Made by a program: the position numbers and the translations under genes. Positions 27,604 to 36,992 of a DNA stretch of 64,000 bases are shown here, piece by piece; the first letter of the stretch is position 1, and each line of letters opens with the position of its first letter. Under the pieces are notes generated by a model. The model ran no database searches and was not told the DNA's origin. It saw only the letters and a program-made list of their open reading frames with translations. Location of the stretch: assembly GCF_008710095.1 (NCBI RefSeq), contig NZ_VYKJ01000002.1:444572-508571 (forward strand). The letters are read 5' to 3'. This stretch comes from Affinibrenneria salicis. GTDB lineage: Bacteria; Pseudomonadota; Gammaproteobacteria; Enterobacterales; Enterobacteriaceae.

Positions 27604-28683
27604 ATGTCAGATTCTGATTTATTACTCTCAAGACGGCGCTTTCTCGCCTCGCTGGGAGCGGCCGGCGTCGGTACGGCGGCCGGACTGAGTGTGTTTTCGC
27701 CGCTGCTCGCGCCGACTGCCGCGCGGGCGCAAAATACGACGCAGCTGACGACGGTAAAACTGGCATGGGGTCAGACGGCCATCTGTCAGGCGCCGATTTC
27801 CGTCGCCCTGAAGCAAGGATTCTTCACAAAATACGGTCTTAACGTGGAGCCGGTTAACTTCAGCGGCCCAACCGATGCATTGCTGCAGGCGATCGCCACC
27901 GGCCATGCCGACGGCGGCATCGGTATGGCGCTGCGCTGGTTAAAGCCGCTGGAACAGGGATTCGACGTCAATCTGACCGCCGGCACGCACGGCGGCTGTA
28001 TGCGTCTGCTGGTGCCGCAAAACAGCGACATACGCCGGGTGGCCGATCTGGCCGGCAAATCGGTCGCCGTCAGCGATCAGGCCAGCCCGATTCGAAACTT
28101 TTTTGCGATTCAACTGGCCAAACAGGGTATTGATCCCGACAAACAGGTGAACTGGGTGCAGTATCCGGCAGATCTGTTTGGCGAAGCGCTGCGCAAGGGC
28201 GAGGTGCAGGCAATCGCCGGCGACGACCCGCAGGCGTGGCTGATTAAGCGCAATGACCATTTGGTGGAGCTGGCCAACAATTTACAGGGCGAATACGCCA
28301 CTATCACCTGCTGCGTATTGGGCCTGCGCGGGGAACTGGTACGTAAGCAGCCGGAGGTGGCGCAAGCGATTACCCAGGCGATTCTCGATGCGCAACAGTG
28401 GACGGCGCAACATGCGGCCGAAAGCGCTGAAATCTTCGCCCCCTATCTGCCCAGTACCATACCGCCCCAGGATGTCGCCGCCATTCTGCAACAACATACG
28501 CACAATCATCGTTCCACCGGTGAACAGTTACGCAAAGAGATCGCCTTTTACATTAACGATCTGAAAACCATTAACGTGATCAGGCCTGAGACCGATGCCG
28601 ACCAGTTTGCCGCGCACTATGTGCCGGATATCCTGAGCGGCCCCGTCGCCCATCAGCACGTTCACAGCCAGACGCCGGCCTGA
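27604..28683 (+). CDS. ABC transporter substrate-binding protein, Tat-exported
   Basis: Periplasmic binding protein (359 aa) of the NMT1/SsuA-like family. The N-terminus carries a twin-arginine signal (LLSRRRFLASLGAAG) ending near TAARAQ, unlike the Sec signals of many SsuA proteins. The mature part has TVKLAWGQTAICQAPISVAL and FSGPTDALLQAIATGHADGG, characteristic of sulfonate, nitrate or taurine binding proteins. The true ligand is unknown. The C-terminal tail is histidine-rich (VAHQHVHSQT), which might bind metal. The permease gene follows 52 bases downstream. Confidence 0.88.
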   Translation: MSDSDLLLSRRRFLASLGAAGVGTAAGLSVFSPLLAPTAARAQNTTQLTTVKLAWGQTAICQAPISVALKQGFFTKYGLNVEPVNFSGPTDALLQAIATGHADGGIGMALRWLKPLEQGFDVNLTAGTHGGCMRLLVPQNSDIRRVADLAGKSVAVSDQASPIRNFFAIQLAKQGIDPDKQVNWVQYPADLFGEALRKGEVQAIAGDDPQAWLIKRNDHLVELANNLQGEYATITCCVLGLRGELVRKQPEVAQAITQAILDAQQWTAQHAAESAEIFAPYLPSTIPPQDVAAILQQHTHNHRSTGEQLRKEIAFYINDLKTINVIRPETDADQFAAHYVPDILSGPVAHQHVHSQTPA

Positions 28684-28735
28684 GCCCGCGCTATTCAGGC
28701 CTCGGCGTAAATATATTTCTGCCCACGGGGGTACT

Positions 28736-29785
28736 ATGTCAGGCAAATCACTTTCGGCCGCCAGCCAGGATGGCGCATTCGAGCGGATATCGGCCGCACC
28801 GCGCCCGTATGCCGGTTTCTGGTACAGCGGTCTGGCCGCAGCGATACTTTGGGGCGCGCTGGCGTTGTTGATGTTTCTGTGGCCGGACAAATCCGTTGGC
28901 TTCGTCAAACCTCGTTACGTGACTGAGACGAATATCCTTGTCGCGCTTTTCGCGACGACTATCCTCGCACTGACATTGCTGGAACCGCTGCCGGGTCTGC
29001 GTCTGTTGGTTCAGCCGCTAACCAGCAGAATTCGCAACGGCGGCCGCTGGCTAATCGTTTTAGCGCTGCTCACGGCGCTATGGGAAATTGTTACGGCAAA
29101 GCTGGCACTTCTACCCGCACCGTTTTTCGCGCCGCCTCATGCGCTGATAGAAGCCTATGTGACCGACTGGCCGCGGCTCAGCGATAGCGTGCTGCATTCG
29201 CTTCGCCTGCTGGCGCTGGGCTTTCTGTTCGGCAGTCTGAGCGGCTTTATGACAGGCGTCGCGATCGGCTGGTCGCAGGCGCTGGGCTACTGGGTTCACC
29301 CCGTACTGCGTTTTCTCGGTCCGGTACCTTCGACCGCCCTGCTGCCGCTATCGCTCTATTTCTTTCCTTCCAGTTTTTCGGCCGCCATCTTTTTAATCGC
29401 GCTGGCGACCTGGTTTCCGGTCACCGTTCTGACGTGGTCCGGCGTGGCCAGCGTGGATAAAAATTATTATGACGTGGCGCTGACGCTGGGCGCCAGCCCG
29501 ATCTTTTTAATCCTGCGGGTCGCGATCCCCGCGTCGTTGCCCTACGTATTCACCGGTCTGTTTATGGGGCTCGGCGCCTCGTTTTCCGTCCTGGTGGCGG
29601 CGGAAATGATGGGCGTGAAATCGGGACTCGGCTGGTATCTGCAGTGGGCGCAGGGCTGGGCCGCCTACGCCAACATGTACGGCGCCCTGATCGTGATGGC
29701 GCTGCTGTTCTCTTCGCTGATTACGCTGCTGTTTGCCGTGCGCGATCGTCTGCTGGCCTGGCAGAAAGGCGCGGTTAAATGGTAA
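28736..29785 (+). CDS. ABC transporter permease, nitrate/sulfonate/taurine type
   Basis: Inner-membrane permease (349 aa), longer than the roughly 260-residue SsuC type because of an extra N-terminal region with two membrane helices (AAILWGALALLMFLW; ILVALFATTILALTLL). The BPD_transp_1 domain follows with the coupling loop YDVALTLGASPIFLILRVAI. The ribosome site is GGGGG five bases before the ATG. It pairs with the divergent ATPase and the Tat-exported binding protein. Confidence 0.88.
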   Translation: MSGKSLSAASQDGAFERISAAPRPYAGFWYSGLAAAILWGALALLMFLWPDKSVGFVKPRYVTETNILVALFATTILALTLLEPLPGLRLLVQPLTSRIRNGGRWLIVLALLTALWEIVTAKLALLPAPFFAPPHALIEAYVTDWPRLSDSVLHSLRLLALGFLFGSLSGFMTGVAIGWSQALGYWVHPVLRFLGPVPSTALLPLSLYFFPSSFSAAIFLIALATWFPVTVLTWSGVASVDKNYYDVALTLGASPIFLILRVAIPASLPYVFTGLFMGLGASFSVLVAAEMMGVKSGLGWYLQWAQGWAAYANMYGALIVMALLFSSLITLLFAVRDRLLAWQKGAVKW

Positions 29786-29819
29786 ACGCGACCTTTCGTT
29801 GCAACAGGCGGCGACCGAT

Positions 29820-30140
29820 TCAGCCGCCGGCCAGCTTGACCTGCATCCCTTTGGTTTCCAACAGCTGTTTCAGCAGGTCGCGTTTATCGCCCTGAATCTC
29901 AATCACGCCGTCTTTCAGCGCGCCGCCGCAGCCACATTTTTTCTTTAGCTCGGCGGCCAGTCGACTCAGCGCTTCATCGCTCAGATCAATACCGGTAATC
30001 ACGCACACGCCCTTACCTTTTCGGCCGCTGGTCTGCCGCTGAATACGCACAATGCCGTCCCCTTTCGCTCGCTGCGGCTTGTCCGCTTCAGGCTGAATGC
30101 GGCCCGTTTCCGTCGAATAAACTAACCGGCTGTCGCTCAT
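29820..30140 (-). CDS. yciH: YciH, SUI1/eIF1-like protein
   Basis: Homologue (106 aa) of eukaryotic translation initiation factor 1. It contains [20 protein letters not shown] and the [20 protein letters not shown] block with conserved cysteines, ending KLAGG. In E. coli it acts as a translation-initiation fidelity or inhibitory factor under stress. The ATG overlaps the pyrF stop by 4 bases, so the two are translationally coupled. Confidence 0.96.
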   Translation of the reverse strand: MSDSRLVYSTETGRIQPEADKPQRAKGDGIVRIQRQTSGRKGKGVCVITGIDLSDEALSRLAAELKKKCGCGGALKDGVIEIQGDKRDLLKQLLETKGMQVKLAGG

Positions 30141-30880
30141 GCGGATGCCTCCGCCCCGAGCGACGCGATAATCTCGCGCAGCGTAGCGGCCGGATCGGCC
30201 GACTGCGTAATTGGGCGCCCGATCACCATATAATCCACGCCGGCGTCGCGCGCCTGCTGCGGCGTCATAATGCGGCGCTGGTCGCCGGCAGCGCTGCCCG
30301 CCGGGCGAATTCCCGGCGTAATCAGTTGAAAGGACTGGCCGCAGGCCTGCTTCAGCCGCTGCGCTTCATGGGCGGAACAGACCACGCCGTCCAGCCCGCA
30401 GTCTCGGGTCAGCCGCGCCAGGCGTTCGGCGTAGTCCGCCGGAGACAGGGATATTCCCAGATCCTGCAAATCGCCGGACTCCATGCTGGTCAGCACGGTG
30501 ACCGCTATCAGCAACGGCGCGTCGGCGCCGAACGGCAGCAGCGCCGCTTTCGCCGCCGTCATCATGCGCGCTCCGCCGCTGGCGTGCACGTTCACCATCC
30601 AGACGCCCAGATCGGCGGCGGCCGCCACCGCGCGGGCCGCGGTATTGGGAATATCATGAAATTTCAAATCAAGAAAGACGTCAAAGCCGCGCAGCTGCAG
30701 ATCGCGCACCAGCTGCGGACCAAACAGCGTAAACATCTCCTTGCCGATTTTTAACCGACAGTCACGCGGGTCAATGCGATCGGCAAACGATAATGCGGCG
30801 TGACGGTCAGCATAATCCAGCGCAACAATGATCGGTGACGTCACCGCCGAATGATTCTGGTCTGACTGTTTTGCTCTCAT
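30137..30880 (-). CDS. pyrF: Orotidine 5'-phosphate decarboxylase
   Basis: Last step of de novo UMP synthesis. The product (247 aa; E. coli 245) is a TIM barrel with the catalytic Lys-Asp network in [14 protein letters not shown] and the phosphate-binding C-terminal [10 protein letters not shown]. The ATG at 30880 follows GGGGTGAG. In E. coli pyrF directly follows lapB; here an iron-type ABC transporter cluster intervenes, so pyrF must have its own promoter in the roughly 230-bp gap upstream. Confidence 0.96.
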   Translation of the reverse strand: MRAKQSDQNHSAVTSPIIVALDYADRHAALSFADRIDPRDCRLKIGKEMFTLFGPQLVRDLQLRGFDVFLDLKFHDIPNTAARAVAAAADLGVWMVNVHASGGARMMTAAKAALLPFGADAPLLIAVTVLTSMESGDLQDLGISLSPADYAERLARLTRDCGLDGVVCSAHEAQRLKQACGQSFQLITPGIRPAGSAAGDQRRIMTPQQARDAGVDYMVIGRPITQSADPAATLREIIASLGAEASA

Positions 30881-31114
30881 CTACTCACCCCTGTTAAAAA
30901 CGGCGCCTGCGGGCGGCAGGCGATTTACCCGCGCATTCTACATGCCGCACGGCGGAAATCCCAGCCGCCCTCAGTCCTGCTGAACGCATATGGGCACATT
31001 GCCGCTGTCGATTGCAAATTAAAAATATAAGTATGTTGTAACTAAATAAGAGAAATCACATACCTCGCAGCCTCGTGCAACGACAATTTGGCCGTCTTAA
31101 CGCCGCCCCGTCGG

Positions 31115-31888
31115 CTAATGGCTTTCCTTCCCTTCCGCCGGGCGCAGCGGCGCAATAATGGCGTGGCCGGCCGTCGTGCGCAGCACCTCCGTTTCGATAT
31201 GATAGGCGGTCAGCAGCGCGGCCGGTTGCAGCACCGCCATCGGCTCGCCCGCCCGGATAAGCCGGCCTTCGTCGATCAATAACAGCGTCGAGGCATAGCG
31301 CGCGGCAAGGGACAGATCGTGTAAGACCATGACGACCAGCGCCCCGCTCTGCCTGGCGTAGCGCGCCAGCAGCTCCAGTACGACTAGCTGACGGCGGATA
31401 TCCAGCGCGCTGGTCGGTTCGTCCAGCAGCAACAGCCGGGGTTGCTTCACCAACCGTTGCGCCAGCAGCACCAGTTGTTGCTGCCCTCCGGACAGCGTAT
31501 TGATCTTGCGATTGGCCAAATGCGCCATATTCACGCTGTCCAGCGCCGCCAGCGCCGCTTCCAGCTCACCGCCGGCCAGACGCCATTTCAGCCGCTCAAT
31601 CCTCCCCAGCAGCACCACTTCCAGCACGCTAAGCTCGGCCCGCATCGCGCCTGACTGCGGCATATAGGCGAAGTGATGGCGTTCCAGGCGGCGATTATTC
31701 CAGCTGATCCTGCCGCTAAAAGGGTGAAGGTGGGCGATGGCGGCCAGCAGACTGGATTTCCCCGCGCCGTTCGGACCGCAGATAGCCGCCACGCCCCCGC
31801 CGCGAAGCGCGACGCTGACGTTGTCGACTACCCGCCGCCGGCCGCGGCTGACCGAAACATCGGCAAGATTTAATACGTCTGCGCTCAT
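31115..31888 (-). CDS. Iron/siderophore-type ABC ATPase (FecE/FhuC class)
   Basis: ATP-binding subunit (257 aa) with Walker A GPNGAGKSS, signature LSGGQQQLVLLAQRL, Walker B LLLLDEPTSALD and H-loop VLHDLSLAARYAS. The D-loop and LLTAYHIE segment are typical of the FecE/FhuC/BtuD branch. It is immediately downstream of the FecCD-type permease on the same strand with zero spacing, so it is the last gene of the Fur-controlled operon. The iron or cobalamin chelate transported cannot be told from the ATPase. Confidence 0.9.
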   Translation of the reverse strand: MSADVLNLADVSVSRGRRRVVDNVSVALRGGGVAAICGPNGAGKSSLLAAIAHLHPFSGRISWNNRRLERHHFAYMPQSGAMRAELSVLEVVLLGRIERLKWRLAGGELEAALAALDSVNMAHLANRKINTLSGGQQQLVLLAQRLVKQPRLLLLDEPTSALDIRRQLVVLELLARYARQSGALVVMVLHDLSLAARYASTLLLIDEGRLIRAGEPMAVLQPAALLTAYHIETEVLRTTAGHAIIAPLRPAEGKESH

Positions 31889-32953
31889 TTATCCCCCCAT
31901 TCCGCGACGAATGATCAACATAAAAAGGATCGGCACCCCGACGATCGCCGTGACAATGCCGATGGGGACCACCGCGCCCTGCGCGATCAGTTTGGAGACC
32001 ACCGACGCGCCGGATAGCATAATGCCGCCAGTCAGCGCCGAAAGCGGCAACAGCGCGCGCTGGTCTTCCCCCACCAGCGCTCTGGCCGCGTGCGGCGCCA
32101 CCAGGCCGACAAAACCAATCGTTCCCACGAAGGCCACGGCGGAAGCCGTCAGCAAGGCGATGATGATAAAAGTGCGGCAGCGCAGGCGATCCACCTTAAC
32201 GCCAAGGCTGCGCGCATGCACATCGCCCAGCCGCAGCGCGGTCAGGCGCCATGCGTCGATGAGCAGCACCGGGAGGCAGATAAGCAGGGTAAAACCGACC
32301 ACGGCGATGCTGGTCCAGGAGGCGCGCTGCAGGCTGCCAAACAGCCAAAAGACGATTTGCTGCAGCACCTCCGGCGAGGCCAGATACTGCAACAGCGCCT
32401 GAAACGCCTGGAACATGAACATTACGGCGATGCCGCCCAGCACCAATACTTCCGCGCTGGCGCAACAAAAACGCGCGATAAGATAAATCAGTCCGCAGGC
32501 GATCAGCGTTGCGCTAAATGCGGATAGCGGCACCAGCAGCCAGGCGACCAGCGGCACGGCCGCGCCATACATAATCGCCAGCGCGGCGCCAAACCCGGCT
32601 GCGGCGGAAAACCCCAGCGTAAACGGACTGGCGAGCGGATTATCCAGAATAGTCTGCATCTGTAGCCCGGCGATGCCCAGGCTGATGCCCACCAGCGCGC
32701 CCATCAGGGTAGTCGGCAGCCTGAAAGACCAAATGATCGTGGCCGCCATCGAATCGGCGCGATTCATGCCATAAAACAGAGCGTCTACCGCTTCACTTAT
32801 GCGCAAGGATGACGGACCGGTGACCAAATCCGTACAGATTAACGCCGCCAGCGCCGTCGCCATGAGCAGAATCGCCAGACGCCGTCTGGCCGCGCCCCGA
32901 CGGTAGACGCGCAACTGCGCGGCCGCCCCGCTGTCCGCCAGCCACGCCGTCAT
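31889..32953 (-). CDS. Iron/siderophore-type ABC permease (FecCD family)
   Basis: Single-chain FecCD permease (354 aa) with about nine to ten membrane helices. Family motifs include GISLGIAGLQMQTILDNPLA and FVGTIGFVGLVAPHAARALV, the loop that docks onto the ATPase. Only one permease gene is present, implying a homodimer as in BtuC or FhuB-half systems. It overlaps the binding-protein gene by 4 bases and abuts the ATPase gene. Confidence 0.92.
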   Translation of the reverse strand: MTAWLADSGAAAQLRVYRRGAARRRLAILLMATALAALICTDLVTGPSSLRISEAVDALFYGMNRADSMAATIIWSFRLPTTLMGALVGISLGIAGLQMQTILDNPLASPFTLGFSAAAGFGAALAIMYGAAVPLVAWLLVPLSAFSATLIACGLIYLIARFCCASAEVLVLGGIAVMFMFQAFQALLQYLASPEVLQQIVFWLFGSLQRASWTSIAVVGFTLLICLPVLLIDAWRLTALRLGDVHARSLGVKVDRLRCRTFIIIALLTASAVAFVGTIGFVGLVAPHAARALVGEDQRALLPLSALTGGIMLSGASVVSKLIAQGAVVPIGIVTAIVGVPILFMLIIRRGMGG

Positions 32954-34107
32954 GACCGGGACTCCAGCCGCAGCATAAAGGTGCCGTCCGGCATCAGCGG
33001 CAAATAAGTGCGGTAATAGCGCCGCAGTTCCTCTTGCGGCTCGACGTCTTTGAACGCTTGCGGATAAAGGATTTTCGCGATGTAGCGCAGATAAACATAA
33101 TCGTAAATCGTCCGCGTACCGCCATGATAAATGGCATAAACCTGGCCCTGCCGTACGGCCGGAAGGGTGTTCCAGCCGGCCCGCGCCAGATACGGTCGCA
33201 GTTTTTCCCGCGTCGTCGTCGCGTCAATGCCGAATCCCATCAGCACCGCGTTGGGCATGGTCATCCATTCCGAGCCCGTCACCAGAATGACATCGGGTCG
33301 GGAGGCCACCACATACTCAGGCGTGAGCGGTCCCCAGCCGGCGATCTTGCCGGCGGCGATATTCGCGCCCCCCGCCATATCGATAACGCCGGCCCACATT
33401 CCCTTTCCGTAAGAGTTGCCGTACTCCGCGCTGCCTTGCTGGCCGAGTTCGACATAAACGTTAGGCTTAGTCGCTTGCGCGGCCGACGCCACCCGCCGCT
33501 CGGTATCCTCGACGGCCGTTTTATACTCGGTGGCCAGCTGCTGCGCCCGACCTTCGCTGCCCATCACCTGGCCGATGATCCGCGTGCTGGCCAGATGCTT
33601 TTCCAGCGTCTGCGCGTTGTAATCGACCACCACCACCGGCACGCCAAAGGCCTCGATTTTTTCAACCGCAGGCCCCAGATAGTCAAACTGGCTGGCGGCG
33701 AGAATCACCGCATCCGGCCTGGCGGCGATGATTTTCTCCGCCGACAAGCTGCCCTTATCTACGTCGCCGATATCGACCAGTCCGGCGATAGCCGGGAAAC
33801 GCGCCAGATAGGCTTCGTATTGTCGGGGGCGATAGCCCTGCCAATAGTTCAGCGAAATGCCGACCAGCCGATCAATGGCGCCCGGTCCGGTAATGGCGAT
33901 GTAGTCCTCGAAATAAAACCCCAGCACCAGCCGCTGCGCCGGCTTATGCAACACCACATGTCGGCCCAGCACATCGGTAATGCGGATCCCGGCCTGCGCC
34001 GGACCGCTGAGGCTCGCGATAACGGCCATCAGCGCAATAAGCGACGCCACGCTTTGTTTAAGTAACGAACTTATGAATTTTTTCATGCCAGCCTTAAATA
34101 CAGTCAT
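32950..34107 (-). CDS. Iron/siderophore-type periplasmic binding protein (TroA-like)
   Basis: Cluster A-II solute-binding protein of the FecB/BtuF/FhuD fold, 385 aa from ATG 34107, which has GGAG seven bases upstream. A second in-frame ATG at 34086 begins a cleaner signal peptide (MKKFISSLLKQSVASLIAL) and could be the true start. The mature domain has GIRITDVLGRHVVLHKPAQR, the YFEDYIAITG segment and a C-terminal lobe ending in RSYYR-like arginines. The upstream read-through to 34467 runs out of frame through another gene and was rejected. Confidence 0.88.
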   Translation of the reverse strand: MTVFKAGMKKFISSLLKQSVASLIALMAVIASLSGPAQAGIRITDVLGRHVVLHKPAQRLVLGFYFEDYIAITGPGAIDRLVGISLNYWQGYRPRQYEAYLARFPAIAGLVDIGDVDKGSLSAEKIIAARPDAVILAASQFDYLGPAVEKIEAFGVPVVVVDYNAQTLEKHLASTRIIGQVMGSEGRAQQLATEYKTAVEDTERRVASAAQATKPNVYVELGQQGSAEYGNSYGKGMWAGVIDMAGGANIAAGKIAGWGPLTPEYVVASRPDVILVTGSEWMTMPNAVLMGFGIDATTTREKLRPYLARAGWNTLPAVRQGQVYAIYHGGTRTIYDYVYLRYIAKILYPQAFKDVEPQEELRRYYRTYLPLMPDGTFMLRLESRS

Positions 34108-34336
34108 CGCGGCGCTCCGCGATAGCGGATGCGGCGTTGAATAGCGCCAGAATCCTTCGCGGGATAACGACCGCTCACGTGTCTGCGGCGCCAGATCCGC
34201 CCTGTGCCCGAACGCCAATAGCGCCGCGCCATTAGCGCCGGCCCGCGTTGTCGCCGCGACGGAATGGCGCGCGGCGACGTCATGACAGGCCGCGACCGCC
34301 GGCGCCGCAGGCAATAAAGAAAATAGCTTTGTTGGG

Positions 34337-34810
34337 TTAGCGAGAAACTGCGGGCGGAGCCCGGGGCTGCGAGGCTGAAGGCAATGCGGGGACAAACAGA
34401 CGGCAAACGTAGCCGGAGGAAAGCGCGCCGGGCGCGCTAAGCGCCGGAAAAACAAAAAAAGCGGCAACGCTGAGCATCGGTAGATGGATCAGCAGCAGAC
34501 AATATCCACAGGCCATATGCTCGCCGTCGGCGGCGCGGTGGCTATGCGCTTCAACGCTGACATCAGCCGGAGCGGCGTCTGCCGTCGACGGGTGGTGGGC
34601 GACCGATGAATGACCGCTTTCGCAGTCGGGCATCAGCATCATCTGTTCGGCGTGCGCCTGCTCCAGCGCGCGGGAGATGCCTGGCGCGATCGACATCATG
34701 ACGATCGCCAGTATTCCCAGCCATGCGGGAAGAAAACGATGCAATGCGTAAACCCGTATCAGCGACACAGTGGCCCAGGCAAAAGAATAACGTGCAAAAA
34801 TAGTACGCAT
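34337..34810 (-). CDS. DUF2946-like membrane protein of the iron cluster
   Basis: A 157-aa protein with an N-terminal membrane anchor (FLPAWLGILAIVMMSIAPGI), a histidine-rich periplasmic stretch (SSVAHHPSTADA, EAHSHRAADGEH), then a Cys-containing helix (MACGYCLLLIHLPMLSV) and a second hydrophobic segment. This layout is that of DUF2946 proteins, usually encoded beside TonB-dependent metal receptors. The His/Cys motifs suggest metal binding. A Fur box lies 20 bases before the ATG, making this the first gene of the iron operon. Confidence 0.78.
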   Translation of the reverse strand: MRTIFARYSFAWATVSLIRVYALHRFLPAWLGILAIVMMSIAPGISRALEQAHAEQMMLMPDCESGHSSVAHHPSTADAAPADVSVEAHSHRAADGEHMACGYCLLLIHLPMLSVAAFFVFPALSAPGALSSGYVCRLFVPALPSASQPRAPPAVSR

Positions 34811-34829
34811 TTCGCCCGAGAAGTAAAAC

Positions 34830-34848
34830 GGTTATTGTTATCATTCTC
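34830..34848. promoter_or_regulatory. Fur box upstream of the iron-type ABC operon
   Basis: On the reverse strand it reads GAGAATGATAACAATAACC, matching 14 of 19 positions of the Fur consensus, 20 bases before the first gene of the cluster. Confidence 0.78.
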
Positions 34849-34936
34849 GTTTTGTCGCCGATACCGGCCAGGCGGCAGGCTGACAAGTCGGGGTGTGCGC
34901 CGCGCGTGGCGTCATTGCCGCGGCGCGGCGGCCGGG

Positions 34937-36106
34937 TTACTGGCCGTCGAGGCCGCGAATAGGTTTAACCGACGCCCAGGCGCGGCAGGAGGGACAATGC
35001 CAGTAGAGCGACTGGGAGGTAAAGCCGCATTTGCTGCAGCGGTAACGCGGTTTGGTGCGAATCTGCTCGCCGACCATATCGCGCAGCACCAGCAGGCTCT
35101 CTTTCGCCCGCCCGTCTTCCGCTTCGTTGAGATGAAAATCCATCAGCCGGTGGAACACCCGCATCGTGGGATGGCGCTGCAATTGACGATTGATGTAGAC
35201 CTGCGCCATCTCCGCGCCTTCGCTCTGTTCCAGAATATCCGCCAGCATTAACTCGGCCGTCGCGCCGCAGTTTTCTTCCACGCAGCGCTGCAGAAACGCC
35301 GCCCACGCCTGCGGCTGCTGCAGATGGTGATAACACTCCTGCAGCATCGGCAACGTTTCGCTGACCATTTCCCGGTCCTGCTCCAGCACCTGCTGCAGCG
35401 CATTGACCGCCTGCGCGTACTGCTGCTGCGCGATAAAAATGCGCCCCAGCATGATCGACACGCGGGCGCACTGTTTGTCCGCCTGCGCGCCCTTTTTCAG
35501 TAACGCCAGCGCTTTATCCAGATCGTCGCTGCCCATCGCCAGCAACGCCAGTTCGCAGTAAAAATGCGCAATTTCTATCCGCAGCTCGTCGTTGCCGCCC
35601 CTGACCAGTTTGTCCGCCACGTCAATGGCTTTTTGCCATTCGCTGGTCGACTGATAGATCTGCAACAGCTGCTGCAGCGCGCCGCGGCTGAAATCTTCTT
35701 CATCCACCAGTTGGTTGAAGATCTCTTCCGCCCGGTCGTACAGGCCGGCCGCCACATAGTCGCGCCCCAGTTGCTGGACGGCCAGCAGGCGCTGTTCGAA
35801 ACTGAGCGACGCGCTTTCCGTCAGCGCCTGATGAATGCGCAGCGCGCGGTCGACCTCGCCGCGCGAGCGAAACAGATTGCCCAGCGTAAGGTGCGCTTCA
35901 AAGGTGTTGGTTTCATCCTTCAGCATATCAAGGAACAGCTCGACCGCCTTGTCCTGCTGATTGGCGAGCAGAAAGTTCACGCCGGTGACGTACTCGCGCG
36001 ACAGGCGGTTCGCTTCCTGTTGCTTGTCCTGCTGTACGCCTCTGCGGCCCATGTACCACCCATAAGCGGCAGCCACGGGCAACAACAGAAACAGCAGTTC
36101 TAACAT
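34937..36106 (-). CDS. lapB: LapB (YciM), lipopolysaccharide assembly protein B
   Basis: Inner-membrane-anchored TPR protein (389 aa) that directs FtsH to degrade LpxC, setting LPS levels. It has an N-terminal membrane helix (LLFLLLPVAAAYGWYMGRRG), about nine TPR repeats, and a C-terminal rubredoxin-like zinc/iron knot with paired cysteines (YRCSKCGF and WHCPSC). It lies 13 bases after lapA, same operon. Downstream, where E. coli has pyrF, the foreign iron transporter is inserted. Confidence 0.96.
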   Translation of the reverse strand: MLELLFLLLPVAAAYGWYMGRRGVQQDKQQEANRLSREYVTGVNFLLANQQDKAVELFLDMLKDETNTFEAHLTLGNLFRSRGEVDRALRIHQALTESASLSFEQRLLAVQQLGRDYVAAGLYDRAEEIFNQLVDEEDFSRGALQQLLQIYQSTSEWQKAIDVADKLVRGGNDELRIEIAHFYCELALLAMGSDDLDKALALLKKGAQADKQCARVSIMLGRIFIAQQQYAQAVNALQQVLEQDREMVSETLPMLQECYHHLQQPQAWAAFLQRCVEENCGATAELMLADILEQSEGAEMAQVYINRQLQRHPTMRVFHRLMDFHLNEAEDGRAKESLLVLRDMVGEQIRTKPRYRCSKCGFTSQSLYWHCPSCRAWASVKPIRGLDGQ

Positions 36107-36119
36107 AAAACGGGATCCC

Positions 36120-36425
36120 TTATTGAACGACTGGCTGTGACGCCGTCACTTCTTGCTCATCCGCAGCGGACAACTGCTGCTCGAGACGTTTGATTTTTCG
36201 TTGCGCGCGGCCCAGCGCAATGCGCGAACGCAGATAGAATAGCCCGCAGATCACCCAGCCCAGAATAAACCCGACCGCGAACAGCGTCGCCAGCAGCGTC
36301 GACACGCGGTAATCGCCCTGCGCCAGCAGATAATTAAAAGTGACCACCTGATCGTTATGGGCACCCAGTGTGACAGAAATAACGAATATCGCCAGTACGA
36401 GTAAAAAAATCAGCAAGTATTTCAC
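36120..36425 (-). CDS. lapA: LapA (YciS), lipopolysaccharide assembly protein A
   Basis: Small (101 aa) inner-membrane protein with two transmembrane helices (YLLIFLLVLAIFVISVTLGA and the FAVGFILGWVICGLFYL region) and a C-terminal basic coiled coil (LGRAQRKIKRLEQQLSAADE). The start is GTG at 36425, with AGGA eight bases upstream, as in the E. coli gene. It partners LapB. Confidence 0.94.
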   Translation of the reverse strand: MKYLLIFLLVLAIFVISVTLGAHNDQVVTFNYLLAQGDYRVSTLLATLFAVGFILGWVICGLFYLRSRIALGRAQRKIKRLEQQLSAADEQEVTASQPVVQ

Positions 36426-36992
36426 ATTATTTTTCCTGTTATGTCGCCTTATCCCGAAGGATAACGCCGTCAGACTCCATTAAATTAGCATTTCCGTTGT
36501 AAACCGGGAAATACCGTTCCACATCTTATGCTGCACAGCATAGCAATAATGCGGCCTCATGACTAAAAACAGCGGTGACAAGACCTTACACCGGCGGCCT
36601 GCCGTTCTCTCTTTTTCCCGCACGCATAGCCGGTTATTGATTCATACCCGAATAAACATGTCGATCGCACGCCATCTGAAAATCCGCGTTATGCCGAAAA
36701 CAGGATCAACAGCGCCTGGCGGTGAAAATAACCACGTTTTATTATAGCGAAGGGATGAAGCAAGCAAAAATCGCCTCCGCGCTGCATTTATCGCCATCAT
36801 TCGTTTTGCGCGTCTTTACGCGCTGCGCGAACGACGCGTTGATGAAGATCAGCGTATCGCTCCGCAGCGCCGCGATGGGATAGACCAGGCCCGCGAATCA
36901 CGAGGCGGGACACAAACCGTCGGAGGGAATACGAATAACGTCGGCTGGCCCAAAGGGATCAGGCGGGCCGGAACGATGCCGGCCCGTACCGG
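36426..36992. other. Intergenic region between pgpB and lapA
   Basis: About 570 bases with no supported gene. It must contain the lapAB promoter (heat-shock controlled in E. coli), but no convincing sigma-32 match was seen. A GC-rich hairpin (CGGGCCGG / CCGGCCCG) at 36964-36986 just after pgpB may stop its transcription. Confidence 0.5.

Noticed and set aside
34108..34467. N-terminal extension of the iron-type binding protein
   Set aside because: It runs out of frame through the DUF2946-like gene; a signal peptide and ribosome site mark a later start.
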